64,000 nucleotides of DNA from Bradyrhizobium canariense (GTDB lineage Bacteria > Pseudomonadota > Alphaproteobacteria > Rhizobiales > Xanthobacteraceae): contig NZ_JAFCKJ010000001.1 of the NCBI RefSeq assembly GCF_018130465.1, positions 868,001-932,000 of the forward strand. Direction: 5' to 3'. Positions 1 to 8,895 of this stretch are shown one piece after another (positions within the stretch are counted from its first letter, which is position 1; the number at the start of each line of letters is the position of its first letter). The notes under the pieces are model-generated. The model searched no databases and was not told where the DNA came from. It was given only the letters and a program-made list of their open reading frames with translations. Made by a program: the position numbers and the translations under genes.

Positions 1-307
1 AGAGCTGCCAGGCGGTCCGGGCGTCCGTGTCGACCATGCTGCACCGAGGTGGGATCGCAATACCGCAGCACAGTCGCGGATCAGATTTAAGATGGCGGTA
101 ACGATCGTGGTTACCCCTTCACCAAACCAGTTCGCGACGTTTTTAGCTGTTTGAGCCCGCGCTTTTTTTTGGCGTGACGCTTCATGCATTTGCACCTTGT
201 CATCCACTCTGAATAGTTGTTCAGTCCTTGCGGGGCGATTTGCGACATCGGTGACGAAGCGTTCGGCCGCAGGGCGTGCGGCTGGCGTGTGGGACAGGAA
301 GCGCGCC
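1..307. other. Intergenic region, no gene recognised
   Basis: No reading frame here looks like a known protein. The stretch is less GC-rich than the genes around it and carries a run of eight T at about 165-172. It probably holds the promoter of the TetR-family gene that follows, but I cannot point to a specific operator. Confidence 0.4.
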
Positions 308-988
308 ATGGTTTATCGGCGGACGCATCAAGTGGTGAAGCGCCTTGCGGCCCGGCGCAGTGCGATACTGGCGGCGGCGCGGGAGGCGGCGGCGGAAGGC
401 GGGATGGCGGCGGTGCAGATTGCGCCGGTCGCGGTTCGCGCCAGCGTCGCTGCGGGTACGGTCTACCGTTACTTCCCCTCCAAGGCCGACTTGATTTCCG
501 AATTGATCGCCGAAGTCTCCCGCGACGAGCTCACGGCGATCCGGCGAGCAGCCGATGCCGCGCCGGGGCCGTCCTCGGCGCTGGCGGCGGCCGTGACCAC
601 CGTGGCGGTCCATACCCTGTCGCAACGCAGGCTCGCTTGGGGCATCCTGGCCGAGCCGGTCGATGTCGATGTCAGCGCCTCGCGCCTCGCCAGCCGGCGC
701 GAGATCGCGGGCGAGATGGCCTCGCGGATCGACGCCGCCGTGCGCGCCGGCCACCTGCCGGCGCAGGACACCGCGCTCGCCGCCACCGCGCTGCTCGGCG
801 CGCTGCACGAGGCGCTGGTCGGACCGCTCGCGCCGGACAATCTCGAAGATCCCGCCAGGATGCGCGATGCCGTGCAGACCGTGACGCTGCTGGCGCTCCG
901 CGCTGTCGGCGTCATGGACGCCCGCGCCAGGGGGCTCGTGGTGCAGCAGACGCTGCTGCCGGCGGCGAAAGCGCTGGTCGGGGCCTAA
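308..988 (+). CDS. TetR/AcrR family transcriptional regulator
   Basis: A 226-residue DNA-binding repressor of the TetR type. The N-terminal helix-turn-helix lies at about residues 15-60 and ends in the family hallmark GTVYRYFPSKADLISELI. The rest is an all-helical, ligand-sensing domain that cannot be assigned to a subfamily by eye. The ATG at 308 is chosen because the homology begins a few residues later. In-frame sequence back to 197 is lower in family resemblance. No target gene lies next to it in the same orientation; the next gene (pyk) is convergent. Ligand and regulon are unknown. Confidence 0.8.
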   Translation: MVYRRTHQVVKRLAARRSAILAAAREAAAEGGMAAVQIAPVAVRASVAAGTVYRYFPSKADLISELIAEVSRDELTAIRRAADAAPGPSSALAAAVTTVAVHTLSQRRLAWGILAEPVDVDVSASRLASRREIAGEMASRIDAAVRAGHLPAQDTALAATALLGALHEALVGPLAPDNLEDPARMRDAVQTVTLLALRAVGVMDARARGLVVQQTLLPAAKALVGA

Positions 989-1138
989 ATCGTCCGCCTG
1001 ATCGACCCGGGGATCTGAACGCGCCCAGGCCATTGCCCGAGTTCGCCTTTTCGAAAAACCTCAGCACATTCGCCGGCCCGGCCGGCTACTGTGCATGGGG
1101 TTGTTTTCGACTTTTTTGTTTGCCGCGTGCTGGCGGAC

Positions 1139-2575
1139 CTAGATATTAGCTTCGCCCTCGGGGCCGACCGAGGCGATGCGCACCATGTTGGTGGTACCGG
1201 GAATGCCGAGCGGCACGCCGGCGACAATGATCACGCGCTGGCCAGCTCGGACGAAGCCGTCCCGGAACGCGATCTGGCCGGCGCGGCTCACCATGTCGTC
1301 CTGGTCGCGCGCATCTTCCGCCACCACGCAATGTACGCCCCAGACGACCGACAGCCGGCGTCCCGCCGCGACGTTCGGCGTGATCGCAACGATCGGCGGC
1401 TTCGGCCGCTCGCGCGCCACGCGCACGGCGGTCGATCCCGAGCTGGTCCAGCAGATCAGGGCCGGCAGGTCGAGCGTCTCGGCGATCTGCCGCGCGGCGT
1501 CCGCGATGGCATCGCCGGCGGTGGCTTCCGGGGCGGGGCGTTGTGCGGTGATGACGGAGCGATAGATCGGGTCGCGCTCGACCTCCTCGCCGATGCGGTT
1601 CATGGTCGCGACGGCCTCGACCGGGAATTTGCCGGCCGCCGATTCCGCGGACAGCATGATCGCGTCGGCGCCTTCGTAGACGGCGGTGGCGACGTCGGAG
1701 ACTTCGGCGCGGGTCGGCACCGGCGACTGGATCATCGATTCCAGCATCTGGGTCGCGATCACCACCGGCTTGCCGGCACGCCGCGCCATGCGCGTCATCT
1801 GCTTCTGCAGGCTGGGTACGCGTTCCAGCGGCAGTTCGACGCCGAGGTCGCCGCGCGCCACCATCAGGGCGTCGGAGGCGTCGATGATGTCGGGGAGGCG
1901 ATCGATCGCCTGCGGCTTCTCGATCTTGGCCATCACCGCGGCGCGGCCGCGGATCATCTTCTTGGCCTCGAGCACGTCGTCGGCGCGCTGCACGAAGGAC
2001 AGGGCGATCCAGTCGACGCCGGTGACCAGCGCCGCCTCGAGGTCGGCGCGGTCCTTCGGCGTCATCGCCGAGACCGGCAGATCGGTGTCCGGCAGGCTGA
2101 CGCCCTTGCGGTCGGACATCCGGCCGCCGACCACGACGCGCGTCACCGCGTGGTCCTTCGAGGTCTCCTCGGCGATCAGCCGCACCTTGCCGTCGTCGAG
2201 CAGCAGCGAATGGCCGGGCCGCAGCGCGGCCAGGATCTCCGGATGCGGGAGCTGGACGCGGGTGGCGTCGCCCGGCGCTTTGTCGGAATCCAGCGTAAAG
2301 GTCTGGCCGTTCTGGAGCTGGACCGCGCCTTCGGCGAAGGCGCCGAGCCGGAGCTTTGGTCCCTGGAGATCGACCAGAATGCCGATCGGCCGGCCATAGC
2401 TGCTCTCGACGTTGCGAATCGTCGCCACCAGCTCCCGCATCTTGTCATGCGGGGTGTGGCTCATGTTGATGCGGAACAGGTCGGCGCCGGCCTCGAACAG
2501 ACGGCGGATCATCGCGAGGTCCGAAGAGGCGGGTCCCAGGGTCGCGAGTATCTTGATACGGCGAAGACGCCTCAT
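1139..2575 (-). CDS. pyk: Pyruvate kinase
   Basis: Catalyses phosphoenolpyruvate + ADP to pyruvate + ATP, the last step of glycolysis, in the cytoplasm. The 478-residue length is normal for bacterial PykA/PykF. It begins MRRLRRIKILATLGPASS, followed by FRINMSHT, which is the conserved N-terminal segment binding nucleotide and metal. The catalytic-lysine region AKIEKPQAIDRL and the ARGDLGVELP loop are present, and the C-terminal allosteric domain follows. It overlaps the DUF1036 gene upstream by 4 bp (ATGA), so the two are almost certainly cotranscribed. I see no damage. Confidence 0.97.
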   Translation of the reverse strand: MRRLRRIKILATLGPASSDLAMIRRLFEAGADLFRINMSHTPHDKMRELVATIRNVESSYGRPIGILVDLQGPKLRLGAFAEGAVQLQNGQTFTLDSDKAPGDATRVQLPHPEILAALRPGHSLLLDDGKVRLIAEETSKDHAVTRVVVGGRMSDRKGVSLPDTDLPVSAMTPKDRADLEAALVTGVDWIALSFVQRADDVLEAKKMIRGRAAVMAKIEKPQAIDRLPDIIDASDALMVARGDLGVELPLERVPSLQKQMTRMARRAGKPVVIATQMLESMIQSPVPTRAEVSDVATAVYEGADAIMLSAESAAGKFPVEAVATMNRIGEEVERDPIYRSVITAQRPAPEATAGDAIADAARQIAETLDLPALICWTSSGSTAVRVARERPKPPIVAITPNVAAGRRLSVVWGVHCVVAEDARDQDDMVSRAGQIAFRDGFVRAGQRVIIVAGVPLGIPGTTNMVRIASVGPEGEANI

Positions 2576-3165
2576 GGCTTATTTCCAGATGGGGGCGAGG
2601 GAGCTGGCGGGAGGCCAGGCGCGGCGGGGGGCGTACCACCGGGCGGGCCATTGGGCAAACCCGGAACACCCGGACCGACCGGGCCGGGCATGCCCGGCAC
2701 GCGCTGCTGCTGTGACGGCTGCTCGTTGGCGTCGGTGAGCTGCACCGTCCAGGCCCGCTGCTCGCCGGTATCGACCTCGAAATAGCCGGTCCGGTCATAG
2801 CCGCGCGCGAGGCAATCCTCGGTCCCGCGGATGGTGAATTCCTTGTCGCGCGAGCACATGAAAGCCTGGCCCGACCATTCGCCGCCGCGGTCGTAGTCGA
2901 TGGCGTAGATGTAATAGAAGCGGGCGACCAGCGTTCCCCGCAGCAGGGTCTCGCAGGAGCGGGACGAGATGTTCCACCAGCCCTCGGTGGTCCAGCCCTC
3001 GGCATCCTTGTAGCCGAGCGCGATGCCGACCCGGCTCGATGTGTTGTTGCAGAGCCGGAAATCGGCGGAGGCCGGGCTGGCCCAGAGGCACAGCAGGCCA
3101 ACCACCAACACCGGGACCAACCGGGCGAGCAGGCGAAGGGGGGAGCGGGGAGATTCGGCGATCAT
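2572..3165 (-). CDS. DUF1036 secreted protein with proline-rich tail
   Basis: A 197-residue protein of the DUF1036 family, which is widespread in Rhizobiales and has no known function. Residues 1-34 form a signal peptide ending ASPASA, so it is exported. The central part (about 35-145) is the DUF1036 domain, with cysteines in FRLCNN, SRSCETLL, FMCSRD and EDCLARG that could form disulfides. The last 50 residues are rich in Pro and Gly with short GxP repeats (PGMPGPVGPGVPGLP), a collagen-like low-complexity tail. The stop overlaps the pyk start. The coupling to pyk is visible, but its meaning is not known. Confidence 0.85.
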   Translation of the reverse strand: MIAESPRSPLRLLARLVPVLVVGLLCLWASPASADFRLCNNTSSRVGIALGYKDAEGWTTEGWWNISSRSCETLLRGTLVARFYYIYAIDYDRGGEWSGQAFMCSRDKEFTIRGTEDCLARGYDRTGYFEVDTGEQRAWTVQLTDANEQPSQQQRVPGMPGPVGPGVPGLPNGPPGGTPPAAPGLPPAPSPPSGNKP

Positions 3166-3342
3166 TGTCGCGGAAGCTATATCAGATCATTGACGATTTG
3201 GCGTAGGGCCCGGGAACTGCCCGAAAGCCGGCTTTGCCCGTTTGCGCCGCGATATGGCAAAATCTGTGACAGGACCCACCTGATCTCGTAAGGGTGACCC
3301 CATCCAGGTCACAGTCAATTTCGTAAGCCGAGGGATCCAGCC

Positions 3343-3645
3343 ATGGCAATCGACGACAAAACCAGAACGGAACTCGAGGCTGCCGCTTTCCGGCGCCTGG
3401 TCGATCATTTGAAGACGCGGACAGACGTCCAGAACATCGACCTGATGAATCTCGCAGGCTTCTGCCGCAACTGCCTGTCCAACTGGCTCAAGGACGCCGC
3501 CGACGCCCAAGGCGTCGCCTTGAGCAAGGACGAGAGCCGGGAAGCCGTCTACGGCATGCCCTACGAGGCCTGGAAGTCGAAATACCAGGGCGCGGCCACG
3601 CCCGAGCAGCTCGATGCCATGAAGAAGGTTCATCCCGGGCACTGA
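3343..3645 (+). CDS. DUF1244 family protein
   Basis: A 100-residue protein of the DUF1244 family, small helical proteins common in alpha- and gammaproteobacteria with no established biochemical role. The core motif DLMNLAGFCRNCLSNWL at about residues 39-55 contains a CxxC-like cysteine pair (FCRNC), and YGMPYEAWK follows at about 70-78. Both are family signatures. The ATG at 3343 is followed directly by the expected N-terminal helix. It is transcribed away from the DUF1036-pyk operon and towards gapR, a neighbourhood often seen in this order. Confidence 0.85.
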   Translation: MAIDDKTRTELEAAAFRRLVDHLKTRTDVQNIDLMNLAGFCRNCLSNWLKDAADAQGVALSKDESREAVYGMPYEAWKSKYQGAATPEQLDAMKKVHPGH

Positions 3646-3854
3646 ACGGCCTCGCCGGCAGCCTGATGTGCGGTGCCCTTGAGTCGCATCACACAACAGC
3701 TTTCTTCGACACGTCGCAGGAAGGTGTGGGCGCGCTGTGGACGAGCGCGATGCTGCCTTGAACGCGAGAGGTACGAACCCTAAGGGTCTAACCAGCACGC
3801 GCGGTGAGGATGCCGGCGTCACCTCGTTTTGCCAGTTCCATTGGGAGTACCAAG

Positions 3855-4127
3855 ATGGCCACCTCCGCCGCCGTCCGCGACGACGAGCCCGCGACGAAAT
3901 TTGCCAAGGACCAGCTCAAATCCATCATCGAGCGCATCGAGCGGCTGGAGGAAGAGAAGAAGGCGATCTCCGACGACATCCGCGACGTATTCGCCGAGGC
4001 CAAGGGCAACGGCTACGACGTCAAGGCGCTGCGCACCATCGTGCGTATGCGCAAGCAGGACCCGAACGAGCGCGCCGAGGCCGAGACGATCCTCGAGACC
4101 TACATGCAAGCACTGGGGATGATCTGA
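3855..4127 (+). CDS. gapR: GapR-type nucleoid-associated protein (DUF2312)
   Basis: A 90-residue protein of the DUF2312/GapR family. In Caulobacter GapR is an essential nucleoid-associated protein that clamps overtwisted, AT-rich DNA and helps topoisomerases during replication and transcription. The sequence has the family pattern: a short N-terminal tail, a long coiled-coil helix ([20 protein letters not shown]), then [19 protein letters not shown] and the dimerisation helix to the C terminus. The ATG at 3855 is preferred over in-frame upstream sequence because the family starts with a tail of this length. The start of the first dispersed repeat lies 10 bp after its stop. Confidence 0.9.
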   Translation: MATSAAVRDDEPATKFAKDQLKSIIERIERLEEEKKAISDDIRDVFAEAKGNGYDVKALRTIVRMRKQDPNERAEAETILETYMQALGMI

Positions 4128-4136
4128 GGTATCGCG

Positions 4137-4279
4137 GTCGTCCTGGCGAAAGCCAGGGCCCATAGCCACAGGCGGTGGTTATTGCGACGGCTCTCAGTTG
4201 TCCTATCCTCGCGCGGGACTGGCACCGCGCTTCGTCGATAGATTCCGCGGTACGGATCCTGGCTTTTCGCCAGGACGAC
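4137..4279. repeat. Dispersed palindromic intergenic repeat, copy 1
   Basis: The element is bounded by the inverted arms GTCGTCCTGGCGAAAGCCAG (left) and a matching CTGGCTTTTCGCCAGGACGAC-type right arm, so the ends pair with each other. The interior contains GGCCCATAGCCACAGG and a second GC-rich stretch. A second copy in the window (51778-51912) has the same arms and a related interior. It sits between gapR and the broken DUF1801 gene. The architecture resembles the palindromic repeats scattered through Bradyrhizobium intergenic regions. Confidence 0.75.
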
Positions 4280-4312
4280 ACCGATGTTGTGGGTCGATCG
4301 AAGGAGACCGCC

Positions 4313-4733
4313 GTGACTGCGCCGCCGCTGCCGCGTGAGGTGAACCGTGCCTTCGGCGCCCTTCCGGCGCCGATCGGCAAGCGGCTGCTTTGGGTGCGCG
4401 AGCTGATCTTCGCGACGGCTGCGGCGCATGAGGACGTCGGCTGGCTCACCGAAACGTTGAAGTGGGGCGAGCCTGCTTACCGACGAGACCGGTAGCGGCA
4501 GCACGATCCGGCTCGGCCGGATCAAGGACTCCGCGCACGCCGCGATTCTGTTCAACTGCAAGACGACGCTGGTCGATACTTTTCGCGAACGCTTTCCCGA
4601 TCGGTTCGAATATCGGCAGACGCGGGCGTTGTTGCTGCCCGTGTCGGGCAAGCTGCCGAAGCGGGAGTTATCTGTCTGCCTGTCGCTGGCGCTGACATAT
4701 CATCTGGATCGGCGGGCCGGGAAGGCGCGGTAG
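4313..4733 (+). pseudogene. DUF1801 family protein, frameshifted
   Basis: A GTG at 4313 with a good ribosome binding site (AAGGAG) opens a frame matching DUF1801, a small iron-chaperone-like/YdhG-like family of uncertain function. It reads to LKWGEPAY at about 4480 and then hits a stop (TAG 4493-4495). The missing continuation is in another frame from about 4476: LTDETGSGSTIRLGRIKDSA and on to LSLALTYHLDRRAGKAR, ending at 4733. The two halves join as one normal DUF1801 domain of roughly 140 residues. The break lies at TTACCGACGAG and fits loss of about 5 bases between short ACC repeats. It could be a real lesion or an assembly error. Confidence 0.75.
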
Positions 4734-4740
4734 CGGACCT

Positions 4741-4778
4741 GGGCTATCAGCCCGGGCTATCAGCTTGGGCTATCAGCC
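4741..4778. repeat. Three tandem 13-bp units
   Basis: Three head-to-tail copies of GGGCTATCAGCNN, differing only in the last two bases, fill the gap just downstream of the stop codon of the DUF882 gene and downstream of the DUF1801 pseudogene. Nothing suggests coding function. Confidence 0.8.
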
Positions 4779-6413
4779 TCAGCGCAACGCGGCGGTCCGC
4801 ACGACGAAGGACGTCGTCTCGAGCTTGGCGGTCGCGGTGCCCGAGAAACTGTCGCAGGACAGGCCCTGCATCGGATCGTCGGCAAAACCCATGGCGATCA
4901 CGGACTGCGGCTTGACGAAGTAGGCGCGCATTGCGGCCGTGTCGAGCTCGCCCATCAGCGTGACCGACATCGCGCGGCTGGCGCTCGGCGACAGCATCAC
5001 GATCTTGAGCCAGATGCTTTCGCCCTTGGCGGCGGAGAGCCGGGTCGCGGTTGCGACCATGCCGTCGATGCGCTTGCCGACCACCGTGTTGATCTCGGTC
5101 GCGGGCGCAAGGTTGCGCGACGCGGCGGCGGGGCGGGCGGAGCGCGGGATCGGCGCGGAGGCGGCGACGATGTTGGCGCGGTCGACCGGCGAGGCGGACG
5201 CCGGCGCGTAGGCCAGCGCCTGATAGGCAGCGCTGGAAACGCTCGCAGTCGGCTGCGGATCGGTGGCGGCGGCAAGCGCCTGCCGTGCCTTCAGTGCGGC
5301 AATTTGGGCCGGCGTCGCCTGCTGCGGCGCAGTCGGGGCATCCCAGAAGCCGCGGGCATTGATGATGTCGGCGGGGGTCTCGGGCTTTGCGTCAGCAGAC
5401 TTGCCGGCGGCCGGCTTGTCAGCCACGGGCGCCGGTTTCGGCTTGGGCAGCGCGACGATCTGCATATCGGCCGCGGCGAGCTGGATCGTCGCCGCGACTG
5501 ACGGCTTGGCGCGCGGCGTCGGCACCGGATCGGCCGGCTTGGTCGCTGCGGCGACCACGGTCGGCGCGACAGGCTTCGCGGCCGGGGAGGGCGCGCCCTC
5601 GTCATCCTCGTCGTTGCTCGTGGCGGCCGGAGCCGACTTGCCCTTGAACAGGGCGGCAAAGAAATTCGACTTGCTGCCGGAATCGTCGCCGCTGCCGCGT
5701 CGCTCGATGTCGGCCTTGGCGAGCTCATAGCCCTTCAGCGGCGCGCCATCGGTCGGGACATGGACGGTGCGTCCGTCCGGGAAGACCCGGGCGAGCTGGT
5801 CATGCGTCATGCGCGGCCAGTGCCGGATGCTGCCGGTGTCGAGATGCACGAAAGGCGAGCCTGAGGTCGGGTAGAAGCCGACGCCGCCGCGCTGGAGACG
5901 CAGGCCGGCGAAGCGAATCTGCTCCAGCGGCACGCCCGGAATGTGGAAATCCATCGCATGCCCCAGCATGTGCTGGCTGAAACGCGCCACGCCGGAGGAG
6001 CGGCGGCGGAGCATGGCGTTGGTGGCGGGCGAGCGGTAGGAGGAGATGATCTGGATCGGCTGCTTGGCGTCGACGTCGCGATAGACTTCCCAGAGGATGT
6101 CGAAGAGGTGACGGTCCATGACCGTCTCGTCCTGGGTACGCCAGTCGCGCAGGAAGTGGTTGAGCTGCTTCAGCGCCGCTTCGTCGTAGCGTCCGTCGCG
6201 CTTGAAGGTGACGGTGAGGTCTTCGCCGGAATGGGTGTGGTGGAAGGAGAGCGTCTTGGTCTCGTTCAGCGCGGCGGCGTTGTGAACTGAACCGGCGGCA
6301 GCAAGCAGCAATACGGCAGCGAGGCCGATCCGGGATCCGGCCTTCACTCCCGCATGGGACAACGACAGCACAGCAAATTGGCGTGCGATACCAGTCAGCA
6401 CGTTAGAGCCCAC
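4779..6413 (-). CDS. DUF882 / M15-like murein endopeptidase-family protein
   Basis: A 544-residue exported protein. Residues 1-48 carry a membrane-targeting signal (IGLAAVLLLAAAGSVHNAAA). Residues about 50-210 are a DUF882 domain (peptidase M15A-like, as in MepK/YcbK). It has the zinc-site pattern SSYRSPATNAMLR, HMLGHAMDFHIPG and PFVHLDTGSIRHWP, so hydrolysis of peptidoglycan cross-links is likely. Residues about 230-420 are Ala/Pro/Lys-rich linker. The last 120 residues form a further folded-looking region with no recognised name, longer than the minimal family. It is transcribed in the same direction as the L,D-transpeptidase gene upstream, with a strong hairpin between them. Confidence 0.8.
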   Translation of the reverse strand: MGSNVLTGIARQFAVLSLSHAGVKAGSRIGLAAVLLLAAAGSVHNAAALNETKTLSFHHTHSGEDLTVTFKRDGRYDEAALKQLNHFLRDWRTQDETVMDRHLFDILWEVYRDVDAKQPIQIISSYRSPATNAMLRRRSSGVARFSQHMLGHAMDFHIPGVPLEQIRFAGLRLQRGGVGFYPTSGSPFVHLDTGSIRHWPRMTHDQLARVFPDGRTVHVPTDGAPLKGYELAKADIERRGSGDDSGSKSNFFAALFKGKSAPAATSNDEDDEGAPSPAAKPVAPTVVAAATKPADPVPTPRAKPSVAATIQLAAADMQIVALPKPKPAPVADKPAAGKSADAKPETPADIINARGFWDAPTAPQQATPAQIAALKARQALAAATDPQPTASVSSAAYQALAYAPASASPVDRANIVAASAPIPRSARPAAASRNLAPATEINTVVGKRIDGMVATATRLSAAKGESIWLKIVMLSPSASRAMSVTLMGELDTAAMRAYFVKPQSVIAMGFADDPMQGLSCDSFSGTATAKLETTSFVVRTAALR

Positions 6414-6612
6414 CCAGTCGACGAGCGTTCAAAATGGACTCTCCCGCAAACCCCGTTAGCGCGCGAAAGAGGATGAACGCTTTGTTAAAGCGAGAAGGTT
6501 AATTCGAGGTTGACCTTCCCGCCCCCAAACCAAGTCAGACTACAATCCTAACCGGGTGAGTGTGGCAAAAAAACGCCGCTGCCCGAGGTCAGGTGGAGAA
6601 TGGTTAACGTTA

Positions 6613-6641
6613 AGCGACCCCATCCAGAGGATGAGGTCGCT
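6613..6641. terminator. Strong hairpin, possible terminator
   Basis: A 13-bp stem (one wobble pair) closes on a 3-nt loop: AGCGACCCCATCC / AGA / GGATGAGGTCGCT. It lies 50 bp beyond the stop of the L,D-transpeptidase gene (minus strand) and about 200 bp upstream of the DUF882 start. T-rich sequence follows on the plus strand (GATTTTATT). On the minus strand, the direction of the gene, the tail is only weakly T-rich. It may end transcription of the transpeptidase. Confidence 0.4.
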
Positions 6642-6690
6642 GATTTTATTGTACAATTTCAGGAAATCAGGCGCCGGGGCGGGGCCTGGC

Positions 6691-8895
6691 TCAGCGGGTG
6701 AATACCCGCTGCTGCTGCGGCCGGCGGCCGACCGGAGCCGGCGGCGGGCTCGGGGCTCCGAACAGCCGTTCGAAGAAATTCGGGCCGGACGAGCCGCCAT
6801 TGTTGGCTGCCAACACGCCGTTCGGCAGTGTCGTTGCCGGGCGTGAATAGCTCGGCTGGGAGTGCGCGACGACGTTTTCGAGATCCTTGCCGCGGCCGTT
6901 CTTCAGGATGTTGATCATGGTCGCGTCGCGGCCATAGACGTCCTTGCGGAATTGCAGCTTGCCGCCATCGTCCACGAACGCGGTCTGATAGGTGATGTTA
7001 ACCGGGATCGGGGTCGGGAATTTCAGGTCGATCTCGCTCTTGCCGTACATGCTGCGCACGCGCTCCGGCGTGTACTTCTCGTTCGGCAGCGCGATGTTGA
7101 GCAGGACCGACGCGTACTGATCCGGGTTCTGCACGCGCATGCAGCCATGGCTGAAGGCGCGTTCGTCCCGGGCGAACAGGTTCTTGTCCGGCGTGTCGTG
7201 CTGATAGACCAGGAACTTGTTCGGGAAGTTGAAGCGGATGCGGCCGAGCGCGTTGGCTTCACCGGGCGGCTGCGAGATGTGCACCGAACCGTCGCGGTTC
7301 TGTTCGAGCTTGAGGCCCATGCGCTGGAGCACCGTCGGGTCCTGCTGAAGCGCCGGCAGGTATTCGTTGTAGACGATCGACGGCGGCACGTTCCAGGTCG
7401 GATTGACCGTGATGTACTTCATCGTCTCGGTGAGCAGCGGGGTCGCATGCGTGCCGGGCTTGCCGGTGACGACGCGGGTGGTCCAGACCTGCTGGCCGCG
7501 CTGCATCACCTTCAGCGTGTAGTCGGGAATGTTGAGGATGACATAGGCATCGCCCAGTGATGGCACGCCCAGGTCGCGCGGCAGCCAGCGCCAGCGCTCC
7601 ATGTTCGCCAGCACCACGTCGATCTGCTTGTCGCGCTTCGGGGTGTTGATCGCCTTGACCGTCTTGTCGTCGAGGATGCCGGTCGCCTTGATCTCGGCAC
7701 CGTTCTGGAATTTGCGCACGGCCTCGGCGACCGCAGCGTCATAACGGGTGTCGCTGGCGTTCTCGGTGATGCCGAGCTTGGTGCGCAGCTGCGGCACCCG
7801 CGGATCTTCAACGACGATTTCAGCCTGCTTCTTGCCGGCCGGGGTGTATTTCAGCGCCGGACCATCGGCGATCTCGATGACCGGGCCGTTGCCCTGGCCG
7901 CGGAGCTCCGCGAGCTTCGCCTTCAGCTCCTTGTAGAGCTTCTGCGGCGGATTGTAGCTGTCGAGCGCCGCGGAGGCGTCCGCCGCGGTCGTGACCTTGG
8001 CGAGCACCTCGGTCGGATCGACCGGATGCTCGGGATAGAGGATGTCGCCGCTGACCTGCGACCAGTGCATGCGGCCGCTCTGGGCCTGGCGCGCATAGTC
8101 GAACATGCTGGCGGTGAGCTTGAGCTCGGCATCGGCGAGCGCATCGGGTGTCGTGGCCGCGGCGAAGTCCGGCAGCGGGTAATCGGCGGGATTGAGACCG
8201 TCGGACGCCGCATCCTTCAGCCGTGCGATCACGCCCTTGGCTGCCGTGGTCAGGCTGCCGCCCTGGGTCCAGACCGGCGCGAAGTCGCGTGCACCGTAAA
8301 ACTTCTCGATCGCGGCGCGCTCGTTCTTGCGGTCGAAATAGCGCGAGGTCTTGGCGCCGATGACATCCTTGAGCTTGTCGGCGACCGGCTGGTCGGCGGC
8401 GGGAACGTTGCTCGCGGCCTTCACCGGCTCCGAGGCCGGGGTTGCTGCGGCGGCAGGTGCCGCGGGAGCGGCCGGCGTTGCGCTTGCAGTATCGGCCTTG
8501 GCGGGTTCCGTCTTCGCAGATTCTGTCTTCGCAGGTTCTGTCTTGGCCGTCTCGCTCTTCGGCGCTTCTGTCGCGGGCGTGGTGGCGACGTCGGAAGGCT
8601 TGGTCTCGACCTTATCGGCTGTTGGTGCAGCTTCGGCCTTCACGGCCTCCTTGGCCGGCTCCTTAGCAGGGTCCACCACCGTGGCGGTGGTGTCGAGCTT
8701 GATGTCGGATGCGGTCGGGGGTGGGATGTTTGCGGGTTCGGGGCGCGGGATCGCGGCTTCGATCGCGAGTTCGGCAGCGCTGCTGCGCGCCTGATCCTGC
8801 GCCAGGGCCGAGCCGGCCGATACCGTGAGGAAGGTCGCCGCGACCGTCATCAAGACACGGTCAAAGCCTGCACGGTGGTTCAAACAGTCACGCAT
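6691..8895 (-). CDS. L,D-transpeptidase, YcbB/LdtD-like
   Basis: A 734-residue periplasmic enzyme that probably makes 3-3 cross-links in peptidoglycan or anchors proteins to it. It starts with a signal peptide (residues 1-32, ending SALA). A 120-residue Ala/Pro/Lys/Glu linker follows with short repeats such as AKTEPAKTESAKTEPAK. An LdtD-like scaffold region comes next (DFAPVWTQGG, DGLNPADYPLPDF), then a peptidoglycan-binding domain (AVAEAVRKFQNG). The YkuD catalytic domain has the active-site motif AFSHGCMRVQNP, with Cys as nucleophile and His before it. All catalytic residues are present. It ends with a Pro-rich tail. The next gene downstream, DUF882, also acts on the wall. Confidence 0.9.
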   Translation of the reverse strand: MRDCLNHRAGFDRVLMTVAATFLTVSAGSALAQDQARSSAAELAIEAAIPRPEPANIPPPTASDIKLDTTATVVDPAKEPAKEAVKAEAAPTADKVETKPSDVATTPATEAPKSETAKTEPAKTESAKTEPAKADTASATPAAPAAPAAAATPASEPVKAASNVPAADQPVADKLKDVIGAKTSRYFDRKNERAAIEKFYGARDFAPVWTQGGSLTTAAKGVIARLKDAASDGLNPADYPLPDFAAATTPDALADAELKLTASMFDYARQAQSGRMHWSQVSGDILYPEHPVDPTEVLAKVTTAADASAALDSYNPPQKLYKELKAKLAELRGQGNGPVIEIADGPALKYTPAGKKQAEIVVEDPRVPQLRTKLGITENASDTRYDAAVAEAVRKFQNGAEIKATGILDDKTVKAINTPKRDKQIDVVLANMERWRWLPRDLGVPSLGDAYVILNIPDYTLKVMQRGQQVWTTRVVTGKPGTHATPLLTETMKYITVNPTWNVPPSIVYNEYLPALQQDPTVLQRMGLKLEQNRDGSVHISQPPGEANALGRIRFNFPNKFLVYQHDTPDKNLFARDERAFSHGCMRVQNPDQYASVLLNIALPNEKYTPERVRSMYGKSEIDLKFPTPIPVNITYQTAFVDDGGKLQFRKDVYGRDATMINILKNGRGKDLENVVAHSQPSYSRPATTLPNGVLAANNGGSSGPNFFERLFGAPSPPPAPVGRRPQQQRVFTR

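Noticed and set aside
1091-2785. Long open frame on the plus strand opposite pyk
   Set aside because: It is antisense to pyruvate kinase, with a His/Arg/Asp-rich composition typical of frames made by GC-rich codon bias. No family resemblance.
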